Source of the DNA: Lotus japonicus
Lineage: Eukaryota; Streptophyta; Magnoliopsida; Fabales; Fabaceae
DNA: 64,000 nucleotides
Assembly (NCBI RefSeq): GCF_012489685.1
Contig: NC_080043.1
Coordinates: 41,431,127-41,495,126, forward strand
Direction of reading: 5' to 3'
Below, piece by piece: positions 35,611 to 46,821 of this stretch. Position numbers and translations under genes: made by a program. The notes below the pieces were generated by a model that was given only the letters and a program-made list of their open reading frames with translations, was not told the origin of the DNA and made no database searches. Numbering within the stretch: the first letter of the stretch is position 1; the number at the start of each line of letters is the position of its first letter.

Positions 35611-35713
35611 ACCACCGGCCACGGGAGTAAATAGAAGCTTCAGTTACCAAGGACTTAACCTCGAGAAACTGTAGGAGCAATAACTTCCAAGGAGAGAATG
35701 AAGCTTATATAAG
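35611..35713 (+). promoter_or_regulatory. Promoter of the small antisense ORF (Sirevirus copy)
   Basis: ACCACCGGCCACG at 35,611, CCTCGAGAAACTG at 35,659, CAATAACTTCC at 35,678 and TATATAAG at 35,706 precede the ATG at 35,765. The matching boxes at 30,291-30,404 have the same order and nearly the same spacing. Confidence 0.75.
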
Positions 35714-35764
35714 GCGATTTAGAAGAGGGTAAGCTTCACAACTCAATCAATACCATAAAAAGAA

Positions 35765-36157
35765 ATGGCTTCATACATGGTCGCACTGGAAGAGCTCAGA
35801 AGGAAAGCCTTCGAGGAAGACATGTTCCTTAACATCCGGCACCCTGATGGTACACGAACGATACACGAGCTGACGAAGACACTGCTTGACGAAGACCTTT
35901 GTCCAGAGCTGGAGAAGGATTTGAAAGAATTCCTTGCCTTCGTGGAGGAAATTCAGGAACTCAGCCAGCTTGAGCTGAATTTACTGGAAGAGAAGGAAGC
36001 TATGGAAAAGAGACTCAAGACGACAGAAGATAGTCTGGAGAGGGATGAGCTGAACAACAAACTCAACAACATCCAGTATTCATTGGATCATCTGGAGAAA
36101 GAAAGGGTAGAGCAGCGCCAAGAATGCAGAAGAATGAGGAAGGATCCTCCATTCTAG
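35765..36157 (+). CDS. Small antisense coiled-coil ORF, Sirevirus copy, intact (130 residues)
   Basis: It starts MASYMVALEELRRKAF and ends RRMRKDPPF with no interruption. An N-terminal half contains FLNIRHPDG and FVEEIQELSQLEL. The C-terminal half is very rich in Glu, Lys and Leu with heptad-like spacing, so a coiled coil is likely. It has no signal peptide, membrane segment or known domain. The homologue at 30,460 in a gypsy element is about half identical, with matching ends and one short indel near residue 30. It is transcribed against the element's own genes, from its own TATA-containing promoter, and ends 187 bp before the end of the env-like ORF. It could be a captured host gene or an accessory gene of the element. 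Confidence 0.78.
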   Translation: MASYMVALEELRRKAFEEDMFLNIRHPDGTRTIHELTKTLLDEDLCPELEKDLKEFLAFVEEIQELSQLELNLLEEKEAMEKRLKTTEDSLERDELNNKLNNIQYSLDHLEKERVEQRQECRRMRKDPPF

Positions 36158-36343
36158 ATTTAGGGACAAAATGTATGATGTAATAAACATAAATTATTAT
36201 GAATAAAGAAAAGGATTTTGCAAACACAAGGTCATTTATATATATGCAATGATAAACTACTAGTAAGCAAAACATAGCAAGTAATGCAAAGAAAATAGAA
36301 ATAAAGAGAAATTAAGTTAAGAAAAACGAAAGAAATCCTAAAA

Positions 36344-39229
36344 CTAAGGTTTATCAGAGCGACGCAGGAGTTCTTGAAGAATTTGCTTCATGTCCATCAG
36401 CAGAGTCTCATGAGAATTAAGACGTTGTTCCATGATATCAAGTCTGGAAGAACTTGGCTGTGTAGAGCTAGAAGGAACATTCTGAGCAGATTGATGAGCT
36501 TGAGTGGAATCAGAAGCAGCAGGAGTGAAGACCACTGGTGCAAGAGCTTGACATCTAAGAGCTTCAGCTTCAGCTTCAAGTCTCTCAGCTTCTAATCTTG
36601 CATTTTCAGCTTGTACAGCCGCTTGACGTGCAGCTTCTTCTGCTTGCTCTTTCTTTCTTCTGGCCTCTTCAACAGCTTCAAGTAACTTAGTTCTTTGCTG
36701 TTGTTCATGCAGAGCCACTCTTCTTGTAAACCGCTGCCTAGCAGCCTCAATCCTCTGATCCCTTTCTGCAGTGAGATGACTCATCATAATAGGAACCTGA
36801 GCAACTAACCAAGTACTCAGACGATTCCATTCTTCAGCAACAGAGTCAGCGTTCTCACTCAGGTCAGTGTGACCTTGCACATTGCGTAACATCAGTGAAG
36901 CTTCATGATTAAAAACACTGATGCACTCAGAGAGAGAGGTTGGCCTGAGATATGTGTAGGGAATAATGGAGAGGTTGGTTTCAGGAGAGGTTGGGTGGTT
37001 GCTGCGGTTTGCCTCAGAGGCACCTTGAGGAGAGCCAATATCAAAAGTTTGGACATTTGGTTCAGAGGCTCCAAGGTTTGGTTCAGAGGTTTCAACCTGA
37101 GGATGTGGTGATCTAACCGAAGAGTGATTAGACACAGAGTTTTCTGGTTCTGGTTGAATAGGCTCTTGATGAACTTGGTCAGATTGGACTTGTTGGGTTA
37201 AAGGGTCTGCTTCATGCAAGGGTTCAGCCTGGATAGGATCATCTGGGTCAACTAGATGTTCTGGTCTAGGTCCAGGGTATCTCCTGGGGCTTGGTACTGT
37301 GAGGTAGTACTCTGGAATGGCAGACACTTTTTCTTTCCTGACGTCCAAAAATTTACGAAGTGACTCAGAGTTGTTGGAAGGTGAGGAGTCAGCAACATTG
37401 GTAGGAAAGGATACAGAAGTATAGGGAGTGGAAGAATCTGTATCAGCAGTTCTACGATCAGGACGTTCTGATGCTCTGGGGACAGAGTGATCAGACGTTC
37501 TGGGTTCAGGTTCTGGATGTTCAAGTTCTGGTTGTTCAAGAATGATGGGTTCAGAGGTTAGTGGGTTGTATTGGATGGTAATGGGAGAGGTTGGTTCAGA
37601 GGGACGTGGAGTCTGAAGCATATTCCACAGAGGTGCTTCTTCTTGGGAAGGTTGAAAAAATGAAGACCTTGGGGAATTAGGTGGAGATGTGGTTTGAGCA
37701 GCTGGTTGAGACTCTGGGATAGGAGTGAGTTAGGTGGCGGTGCGGTTAAGAAGTGTAGAGATGGGGAGTGCATCAAGTGAATTTAAATCATCATCAGATT
37801 CAGTGACAGCAGACTTACTTGATGAACGCACGACAAACCGAGTCACTCTGGCAGAAGTCTCCATTCTGATGACTGCAGCAGCAGGTTCCACACGGGTAGG
37901 CTTATCCACAATTCTGACTTGCTTCTTCTTTTTCTTTGGAGGAGAAGGACCATCATCATTATCACCATCATCACCATCATCAGGCTTGGTGGTTTCATCA
38001 TGCTTCCTCTTAGGCTTGTCAGCCTTCTTCTTCTTCTTCTTCAGAGGAACATCAGACTCCTCAGAAGATTCCTCCAAGACCATTTTTCTCTGAACTTTCC
38101 TCTTGGGAGGAGAGTCAAACTCTGGAGCTGGTGGCAATCGCTTGAAGAACTCATCTACATCAATCTCAAACCCTTGTTGCTTCAGATCATCAATGTAGCA
38201 CAAAATAGCTTCTGGGTTGTCTGCTTGGGTCCACAAAGGGAAATCATTCAGAGGCACCCTTCTTTGTCTTACTTCATCAGAAGTATCTTCATGAACAGGG
38301 GCTATTTTCTTCTTGACCAATCCCATCTTCTTCAAAGATGTGGATGTGAAGACATCACTGACAATTGTAGACAGATCCTCTGTGCATCCTGCCTTGATCA
38401 GATCTTCTACGAATTTACTCTCAATGAAGAGATCTGAAAGCAGTCTCCCAAAGGGGATGTACTTGATGGCAGACTTGATGGAGGCAGTGGTTCTGGACTT
38501 CCTGATGCATTCTTTCATGTAAGAGAACAAGAAGAAAGGAAGGCGGATCTTCCTCTTATCCTGAATGAAGAATAGCATTGCCTTCTGGCAGAAGTTGATG
38601 TAATCAGGAGAGCTACCCTTTGGCCTCTGGTTGATGCAGTGAAGCAGAATCTTGTGCTAGATTCTGAGCTTGGGATGAAGATCCACCACCTTGTAGTCGC
38701 TCTTGCCATGTTTGTAGTTGGTGTAAAGAGCCTTGTTGGTTTCTTCCTTTGTTCTGGGTTTCAACTTCGATTCTGTCAGTTGGAATCTATACCCAGTTCC
38801 AGTGTGTGCACCCAGCAGATTCACAATGGACTTCTCAGTGATGATTATCCTCCTTCCAGCAATGTAGGAGACAACTTGTGTATCATCACAGTCCGTGTGT
38901 TTCCAGAATTCCTTGACCAATTTGTCATAAATTGGACCTCTAAGCCTGTTGAAATACTCTTCCCATCCCTGAACTTGAACTTCAGGACGAAGATCATACC
39001 CATTTGCAGCTATATTATCCAGGTCGAATCTCCATTTAGCAAGCACTTGGAGTTCTTCCGGAGCATAAACGCAGTGAACGGCACAGCCCCTTTCTGCAAT
39101 CGGAATCATCTTCTCTGAAGCTTGACCTTGATTAGGAGCTTCAGGACCCAATTAGCCTGTAGCTTGACCTACTACCATATGAGGAAACCTGGTTGCATCT
39201 GCAACTTCGTTTCTGTTTTGTCTCACCAT
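36344..39229 (-). pseudogene. Sirevirus env-like ORF, three nonsense codons
   Basis: One frame runs from the ATG at 39,229 (MVRQNRNEVADATRF) to 36,344, 962 codons, broken by TAA at 39,150-39,152, TAG near 38,657 and TAA at 37,730-37,732. Order: an N-terminal part with AERGCAVHCVYAPEEL and RGPIYDKLVKEFW; a Lys-rich, acidic part with several KKKKK runs; a long Pro/Ser/Glu stretch; and a strong Ala/Glu/Arg coiled coil near 36,570-36,740 (minus). This layout, downstream of pol, matches the env-like ORF of SIRE1-type elements. Its role is unproven, and envelope function is only a hypothesis in the literature. I see no convincing membrane anchor. Confidence 0.82.
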
Positions 39230-39659
39230 TTTGAAGTCGGTTGAAGGTTTTGGGTAGAAGGAGAAAGATGTACAGAGAGAGAGAGAGATCGTGGGGATAA
39301 GTTTTTGAAAAACTGAAGAGAGAGAAGGTAAAACCGTAAGTGTAGGAGAACGTGTGTGTATAGTGGGTTTTGACAAATAACCGTTGTTGGTCAAAAAACA
39401 ATTTAAAATCAACGGTTAGAAATTAAAAACATGATAGTAGCAGTTAATACACATATCACACGCAGGAGAGAAGCACATCAACACTCATTACGACAGACTG
39501 TCACAAGGGCACAAGGAACTATGCATCAGAGATACTGACACGTTTACTGTCTCAGCTTCAGAGTCAGCACCAATGGGTACATAAACTCTGATAGAGTTAC
39601 CTTCTGGACTAGACATCTTCTGATAAAGAAGTATAATAGTCAGAGGTTCTGAACCATCT

Positions 39660-42600
39660 TCATGCTGGACAAAAGTCCATATTCAGATTTTTCAGAATGA
39701 AATTAAATCTATCCTCTGCTAAGGGCTTTGTAAAGATATCTGCCCATTGATGGTCAGTATCAACAAACTTCAGAAGAAGTACGCCCATCTGTACATAATC
39801 TCTAATAAAGTGATACTTTACCTCAATGTGCTTTGCCCTTGAATGTAAGATAGGGTTCTTACTCAATGAGATTGCAGCAGTGTTATCACAATAGATTGGG
39901 ATATTGCTCTCAAGGATTTGATAATCCTCCAGCTGATGTTTCATCCAGAGCATCTGAGTGCTGCATATTGCTGTTGAGATATATTCTGCCTCTGCAGTAG
40001 ATAGTGCAATGGTTGATTGCCTCTTGCTTGCCCATGAGACTAAGTTGCTTCCCAGAAATTGACAATTTCCAGAAGTGCTTTTTCTCTCTGTTCTATCTCC
40101 AGCATAATCAGCATCACAATAACCTGAAAGCTTATACTCTGATGTTTTCTTATACATCAAGCCAAGGTTAGTGGTACCTTTCAGATACCTTAGGATCCTC
40201 TTAACAACAGTTAAGTGGGTTTCCCTTGGATCTGATTGGAAACGAGCACATAAATGAACACTAAACAATATATCTGGCCTAGATGCAGTTAAGTATAGAA
40301 GTGATCCTATCATACCACGATAGAGCTTCTGACAAACTTTACCACTTGCATCTTCTTTCTCCAGAATGCATGTAGAATGCATTGGAGTCTTGGCAATTGT
40401 AGATTCCAGCATATTGAACTTCTTCAGAAGTTCTTTAATGTACTTGCTCTGATGGATATATGTTCCTTCTGGTGTTTGATCAACTTGTATTCCCAGAAAG
40501 TACTTGAGTTCTCCCATCATACTCATCTCAAATTCAGCCTGCATCATCTCAGAAAATTCTTTGCATAGAGATTGATTAGCAGAACCAAATATAATATCAT
40601 CAACATAAATTTGCACAATTAAGATATCATCTTTGTAAGTTTTGCAAAAGAGAGTTGTATCTACTTTACCCCTTACAAACTCATTCTCCAGAAGGAATGA
40701 GCTGAGTCTCTCATACCATGCTCTGGGAGCTTGCTTCAGACCATAGAGTGATTTCTTCAATTTGAAAACATGGTCTGGGTTCTTTTCATCCTCAAAACCT
40801 GGGGGTTGATGAACGTAGACTTCCTCTGATATCAGCAGTCTGATTGCTTCTAGTCTTGCTACTGGAGCAAATGTTTCTGTGTAGTCTATTCCTTCCTGCT
40901 GGCTATAGCCTTGAGCAACTAGCCTTGCCTTGTTTCTGACTACATCTCCTTTCTCATTCAACTTGTTTCTGAACACCCATTTTGTTCCAATTACATGGAC
41001 ACTTTGAGGCTTCTTCACTAGGCTCCAAACATCATTCTTGGAAAATTGATTCAATTCTTCTTCCATGGCCAGAATCCAGTCCTTGTCCTGAAGAGCTTCA
41101 TCAATTGACTTGGGTTCAATTAAGGACACCAATCCTTTCAGACTGAGCAGGGTCTCTTCAGAGGGTCTGAAGGCTGATCTGGTTCTGACTGGTTCGTCTT
41201 TGTTGCCCAGAATCAATTCCTTAGGATGAGCTGCAGTGATTCTGCTCTTCTTCTGAGTTTGTGAATTAGAGGGACCAGCTTCTTCTGGTTCATCTTCCTC
41301 TGGCTCAGCTTCCTCTGGAGCTTTGCCTTTGTCAGAAACACTTATACTTAAATCTGCAAATTTCTCAACTAGCTTTGACTGGTCAGAGTCAAGCTTATCG
41401 TCAAATCTAACATGAATAGATTCTTCAATTGTTTTAGCATCAGTATTATAGAATCTGAAACCTTTAGATCTCTCAGACTAACCAAGTAATAGACATTTAG
41501 AGGACTTAGCATCAAATTTATAAAATCTATCCTTAGTATTAAGAACATAACAAACACAACCAAAAGGATGAAAGTAAGAAATGTTGGGTTTTATATTCTT
41601 CCACAATTCATAGGGAGTCTTATTCAGAATTGGTCTCACAGAGATTCTGTTCTGAATGTGACACGCTGTGCTTACTGCCTCTGCCCAAAAGTGCTTAGCT
41701 ATGCCAGTTTCTTGGAGCATGGTTCTAGCCATCTCCTGAAGAGTTCTGTTCTTCCTCTCACCAACACCATTTTGTTGAGGAGTTCTGGGGCAAGAGAAAT
41801 CATGTGCAATTCCATAGGAATCAAACAGACACTCAAACTTGTCATTCTCAAACTCTCCACCGTGGTCACTTCTGACACGCACAATCCTACAAGCCTTCTC
41901 GTTTTGCACCTAGGCTATGAAGGTAGAGAACACAACATGAGACTCATCCTTGCGGGTTAGAAATTTTACCCATGTCCAGCGGCTATAGTCGTCAATAATG
42001 ACCATCCCATATCTCTTGCCACCTATAGACTCAGTTTTCACTGGTCTAAATAGGTCGATATGCAGAAGTTCCAACGACCTTGAGGTTGAGACAACATTCT
42101 TTGCCTTGAAAGGGACTTTTGTGAATTTGCCTTTCTGACATGCTTCACAAAGAGCGTCTGAAGAGAACTTCCGAGTGGGCAAGCCCCTGACAAGGTTTAG
42201 CTTGCTCAGCTGAGAAATCTTTCTCATACTGGCATGCCCTAACCGTCTATGCCATACCCATTGCTCTTCATTAACAGACAGAAGGCACTTCACATTCTGA
42301 GCCTCCAACTCAGATAATCTGATATTATAAATGTTGTTCTTCCTCTTGCTGTTAAATAGAACAGAGCCATCGATCTGACTTACAGCCCGGCAGGACTTTT
42401 GATTAAAGATAACATCATAACCCTTGTCAGCTAATTGACTTATAGACAATAAGTTATGAGTTAAGCCGTCTACCAATAAAACATTGTCAATGCATGGACT
42501 ACTATCTACACAAATAGTACCAGTACCAACAATTTTACCCTTTTCGTTGCCACCAAATCCAACTTCGCCTCCAGGCTTAAGTTTTAGCTCTTGGAACATA

Positions 42601-44484
42601 CGCATTTCTCCCGTCATGTGACGCGAGCATCCACTGTCCAGATACCATGATTGGTGTTTCAGTGGAGCTATCAAGGATATCTGCAACATAGATAATCTTA
42701 TCCTTAGGTACCCACTTTCTGGGTCCTCTCTTGTTAGTTACCCCAGAGGTTCTGATCACCTTGGGTTTCTCAACATGGTAATGTAAAGGAATTTTTGCAT
42801 GATATTTAGACATGGAGAAGGATCCCTTTTTAAGAGGAGGTTTAGCAACTTCAGCAGGTAAAGGATCAGGTAAAATGGTACCAGAGGGAACAAAGCATTC
42901 ATACAAAGATTTAACTTTAGGCATAGAAGGCTCATTTCTAATTGGTTTAGAATAGCCAATGCCATGCATTCCATTTCTGCTTACGCCATAGATCATTGAA
43001 GCCATTAAGCTCCTATCTACACTTTTAGCCAGGAATCTTTGAAAATATTTTTCATACTTAGATTCATGCTTACTATCAGAGGCATCGCAGGTAATAACTT
43101 CTTCTAACTTAGCAATTTGATTCTTAAGCACAGAGTTAGTATTCGCTAAAGCATGGTTATCATTTTTCAAATCAGAAATGATTTTCTCATGTTCAGAAGG
43201 AGTCTTAGAAACATCAGATAAGTTCTTTTTCAGCTTCTTATGCTTAGACAATAAAGAGTTATACTTATCCATGATATCAGACAAAGCATGTTTCAGTTCA
43301 GAGGTTGAGAAAGAAGCGAATACCTCATTTTCATCGTCTGAGTTAGGATCTCCTTCTGATTCTGAGTCAGAGTCAACAACATCCTTTGACTCTGCTCCTT
43401 TGTTTTTGACAATGGCCATGAGTCCTTGGACTTCTCCATCAGAGTCAACATCCTCTGACTCTGATTCATCAAAAGTCACCATCAGACTTTTCTTGGTCTT
43501 GAAGTGCTTCTTCGGCCTCTTGTCCTTCTTCAATTTTGGACAGTCACTTTTGTAGTTCCCTGATTCTTTGCACTCAAAGCATGTGACTTACTTAATTGAG
43601 GACTTCTTCTGACCTGAGGATTCAGACTTTCCTTTGGCCTTTCCAGAGCCTTTGTACTTGCTCTGCCTGTGCTTCCAGATACAGTTGAGTCTTTTAGAGA
43701 TCAGAGTCAGCTCATCTTCATCAGAATCTTCTGATGCTTCTTCAGATTCTTCTGCTTCAGCTTGAAGAGCTTTTGACTTTTCTGCTTTAGCCTTCTCAGA
43801 TTTGGATTTTAAGGCTATTGACTTCTTCCTCAGATCTTGCATCTCTGAGCGCTTCAGCTCATGGCACTTCAGTATGCTAATGAGTTCTTCTAAACTCATA
43901 CGCTCAACATCCCTCGTAAGCTCTATTGAGGTCACCAAGGGCATCCAGCTTTCAGGAAGACTTCTGATGACCCTTATGACATGATCTTTTGTTGTGTAGC
44001 TCTTTTTGAGAGGTCGTATTCCAGCTACAAGCAACTGAAATCTGGAGAACATTTCTTCAATGGACTCGTTTGGCTCCATGATGAAGGATTCATACTTTTG
44101 GATCAAAGACAATGCCTTTGATTCTTTGACTTTCTTGTTTCCTTCATGAGACATCTTCAGGGATTCAAAGATGCCTTTTGCATACTCACGATTTGTAATC
44201 TTCTGGTACTCTTCATAAGAGATAGCACTTAGAAGAATTGCTCTAGCTTTGTGATGTTGTGAGTAAAGCTTCTTTTGATCTGCAGTCATCTCTGACCTTG
44301 GGATCTTCTTGCCTTCTTCATCAACTGGACGCTCATAGCCATCCACAATAATATCCCAGAGATCTGCATCAAAACCCAGAAAGAAACTTTCAAGTCTATC
44401 TTTCCAATATTCGAACCTTTGACCGTCGAACATGGGAGGCTTTGCATTGTAACCATCTTTTTGCGTTTCACTGGTGGTAGCCAT
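39660..44484 (-). pseudogene. Sirevirus gag-pol polyprotein, disrupted
   Basis: Gag begins MATTSETQKDGYNAKPP at 44,484. A TAA at 43,588-43,590 lies just before the zinc knuckle, whose His is replaced by Asn (CFECKESGNYKSDC). A frameshift near 42,640 precedes the protease (WYLDSGCSRHM). Integrase keeps its HHCC region and acidic residues (HIDLF, RSDHGGEF, NGVGERK) but has TAG at 41,910-41,912 and, after it, TAG at 41,478-41,480. RT is open to 39,660, yet it lacks about two dozen codons near 40,830: the block with the first catalytic Asp that should stand between LEAIRLL and [20 protein letters not shown] is intact. RNase H (TAEAEY, CDNTAA) is intact. The element cannot be autonomous. Confidence 0.9.
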
Positions 44485-44566
44485 TGTTTTTCACACCGGC
44501 CCGGATCACTGAACACTGTTAGGTGTGATAATCAGAACTTGCGCTCTGATACCAATTGAAGGTATG

Positions 44567-45776
44567 AAAAACGGTAGAAAGGGGGGGTTTGAATAACGTT
44601 TTCAGAATAAAACTTCCACCTTAAAGATTTTAACAAATCTTTCGAGAACAAAGTGCTTAAGATAAGAGATAGAAAAGCACACAAGGATTTTTATCCTGGT
44701 TCACTTGATAAATCCCTCAAGCTAATCCAGTCCACCCGTTAAGGTGATTTCTTCCTTCTTATAATGAAGGCAATCCACTAATCAGGTAAATGTTACAACT
44801 GCACTTGAAACCTACAAGTGACTAACAATTAGACTAACAATTACACTGACTTAGCTCACACTAAGATTCACTCTCTTAGTCATCTCTAGGATCCGATCAA
44901 ACTTGATCTCCTAAAGGTAACTAAACAATTGTTTTAGAAAGAATGTTTACAAAGAGTTTGCTTCTGAAAAGCTAATAGTAAACACAATGAATTCAGATGA
45001 AAGAATGCTTTGAAGGTTTTTTGAATTTAGCTTGCGCGTGTGAGATTCTTCCAACCGCATCTTTCAATCTTCAGCCTCTATTTATACTCCAAGGATTAGG
45101 GTTTGAACGCTGCATGGAAATGCTACCGTTGGAGGGCAGTTCTGGAAATTCTAGCTTCTGCTATGGCTGAGAATGTTAGGTAGGTCGTCAGGATAGTACA
45201 TTTGCTTATGTACTTGGATAGTGACTTGACCTTTAAACCTAGTAGACTTCTGATCAGGGGAATGCTTCATGTTGGAACTTGTGAAGCCAGTTGATCAGAG
45301 TCAGAGGGAAGCACAGATCCTCTGACCGTTGTATCTTCTGATTCTGAACTCAGAAGGAAGTACATGGTCTTCAGAGTCATCTTGCTTCTGGACATCAGAG
45401 ATTTCACTTTTCAGCTTCTGGATCTTCAGAGTCTTCTACACCATCAGAACATCTGAACCTTCAAAGTTTCTTGGTTGTCAGAACGTCTGGATCTTCAGAA
45501 CTTCAAGTGACTGAGTCCATATCAGAGCTTTGTGTGGCTTTAGATCTTCTGAAGCGTTTCTACTGTTCATAGTGAACATAGATGTTGCGAAAGCGTTGCT
45601 TGGGTCACTCTTTATGCACAGTGCTTCTGATTTGTGTGAGATTGAATTGAGGTCAGAGCCTGTAAATAACACACTCAGAAAAACACGTTAGATTACCATA
45701 ATTGTTCATACTAAAATGTTAACTTGTAATCATCAAAACATAGAGTTGTACTACTCGATCAAAACTTGATCTTACA
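44567..45776 (-). repeat. 5' LTR of the Sirevirus
   Basis: It has the same termini as the 3' LTR, with two insertions of about 12 bp relative to it near 44,830 and 44,905. The minus TATA box is at 45,079-45,086. The primer-binding site abuts it on the left. Confidence 0.95.
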
Positions 45777-46083
45777 GATGATCCTTTGGACTGGTTTGTC
45801 CGTCGTACGCTTCCAACACGAGGTTCGTCATGCTGTCCGAAACAATCACCTCACGTACTGCCGCCGAGAAAGGCTTGGTTCCGGTCGTAGCCGCAGCTTC
45901 CTCCTCCTCTTGATTCCACTGCCGGAGGTGATAATACCTCAACTGCTCCTGTAAACACTCATTTTGCATCTTAAAGTCGCCACTTAGCGCTCGACGTGCT
46001 TCTGCACAACGATTTCTATCGCTTCTTGCGGTGCGCGGGGAAGAGACGTCGTTGCCATGTCGTTGGCGAGGCGTCTTCATCAA
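45777..46083 (-). pseudogene. Gag N-terminus, Tat-like element
   Basis: It begins MMKTPRQRHGNDVSS 188 bp after the primer-binding site, and has a stretch rich in Glu and Gln and then SMTNLVLEAYDGQTSPKDHL. At 45,777 the sequence meets the end of the Sirevirus. The 5 bp GATGA is duplicated at 33,772, where gag resumes in frame. Confidence 0.78.
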
Positions 46084-46270
46084 ACTTCGCTAATGAAAAC
46101 GAAAATTCCGCCAAAAACCTTCGAATTACGGAGAATCTCTTAGAGGATCGAACTTTTCGAAATCAAAACGCAATAACCCGAGAACCAAGTCCGGATGAGG
46201 AAAATCGTACAAAAAAGCAAGCTTCACTCCACTGAATCACAATCCACATAGTCTAGGAATAGAAATCTAC

Positions 46271-46291
46271 CGATCCCCACAAACGGCGCCA
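46271..46291 (-). promoter_or_regulatory. Primer-binding site of the Tat-like element
   Basis: Read on minus, it is TGGCGCCGTTTGTGGGGATC, two bases inside the LTR. TGGCGCCGTT starts are used by Athila/Tat-clade gypsy elements. I do not assign the tRNA. Confidence 0.75.
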
Positions 46292-46293
46292 AA

Positions 46294-46821
<528 letters not shown>

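Larger units (their letters stand above)
33777..45776 (-). mobile_element. Sirevirus (SIRE1-like copia) retrotransposon, 12.0 kb
   Basis: It is exactly 12,000 bp, with a perfect 5 bp duplication GATGA (33,772-33,776 and 45,777-45,781). LTRs are 1,196 bp (left) and 1,210 bp (right). The primer-binding site CTCTGATACCA (44,554-44,564, complement of initiator-Met tRNA) lies next to the right LTR. The polypurine tract beside the left LTR reads, on minus, CATCAAAAAGGGGGAGA, a Sirevirus hallmark. Gene order on minus is gag, protease, integrase, RT, RNase H, env-like ORF. A small antisense ORF lies between the env-like ORF and the 3' LTR. About 17 substitutions and two 12 bp indels separate the LTRs by eye, so insertion was fairly recent. 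Confidence 0.95.

Noticed and set aside
37734..38522. Plus-strand frames opposite the env-like ORF
   Set aside because: They mirror the Lys-rich and Ser-rich coding of the minus strand (Phe/Leu and Ser runs) and have no independent support.
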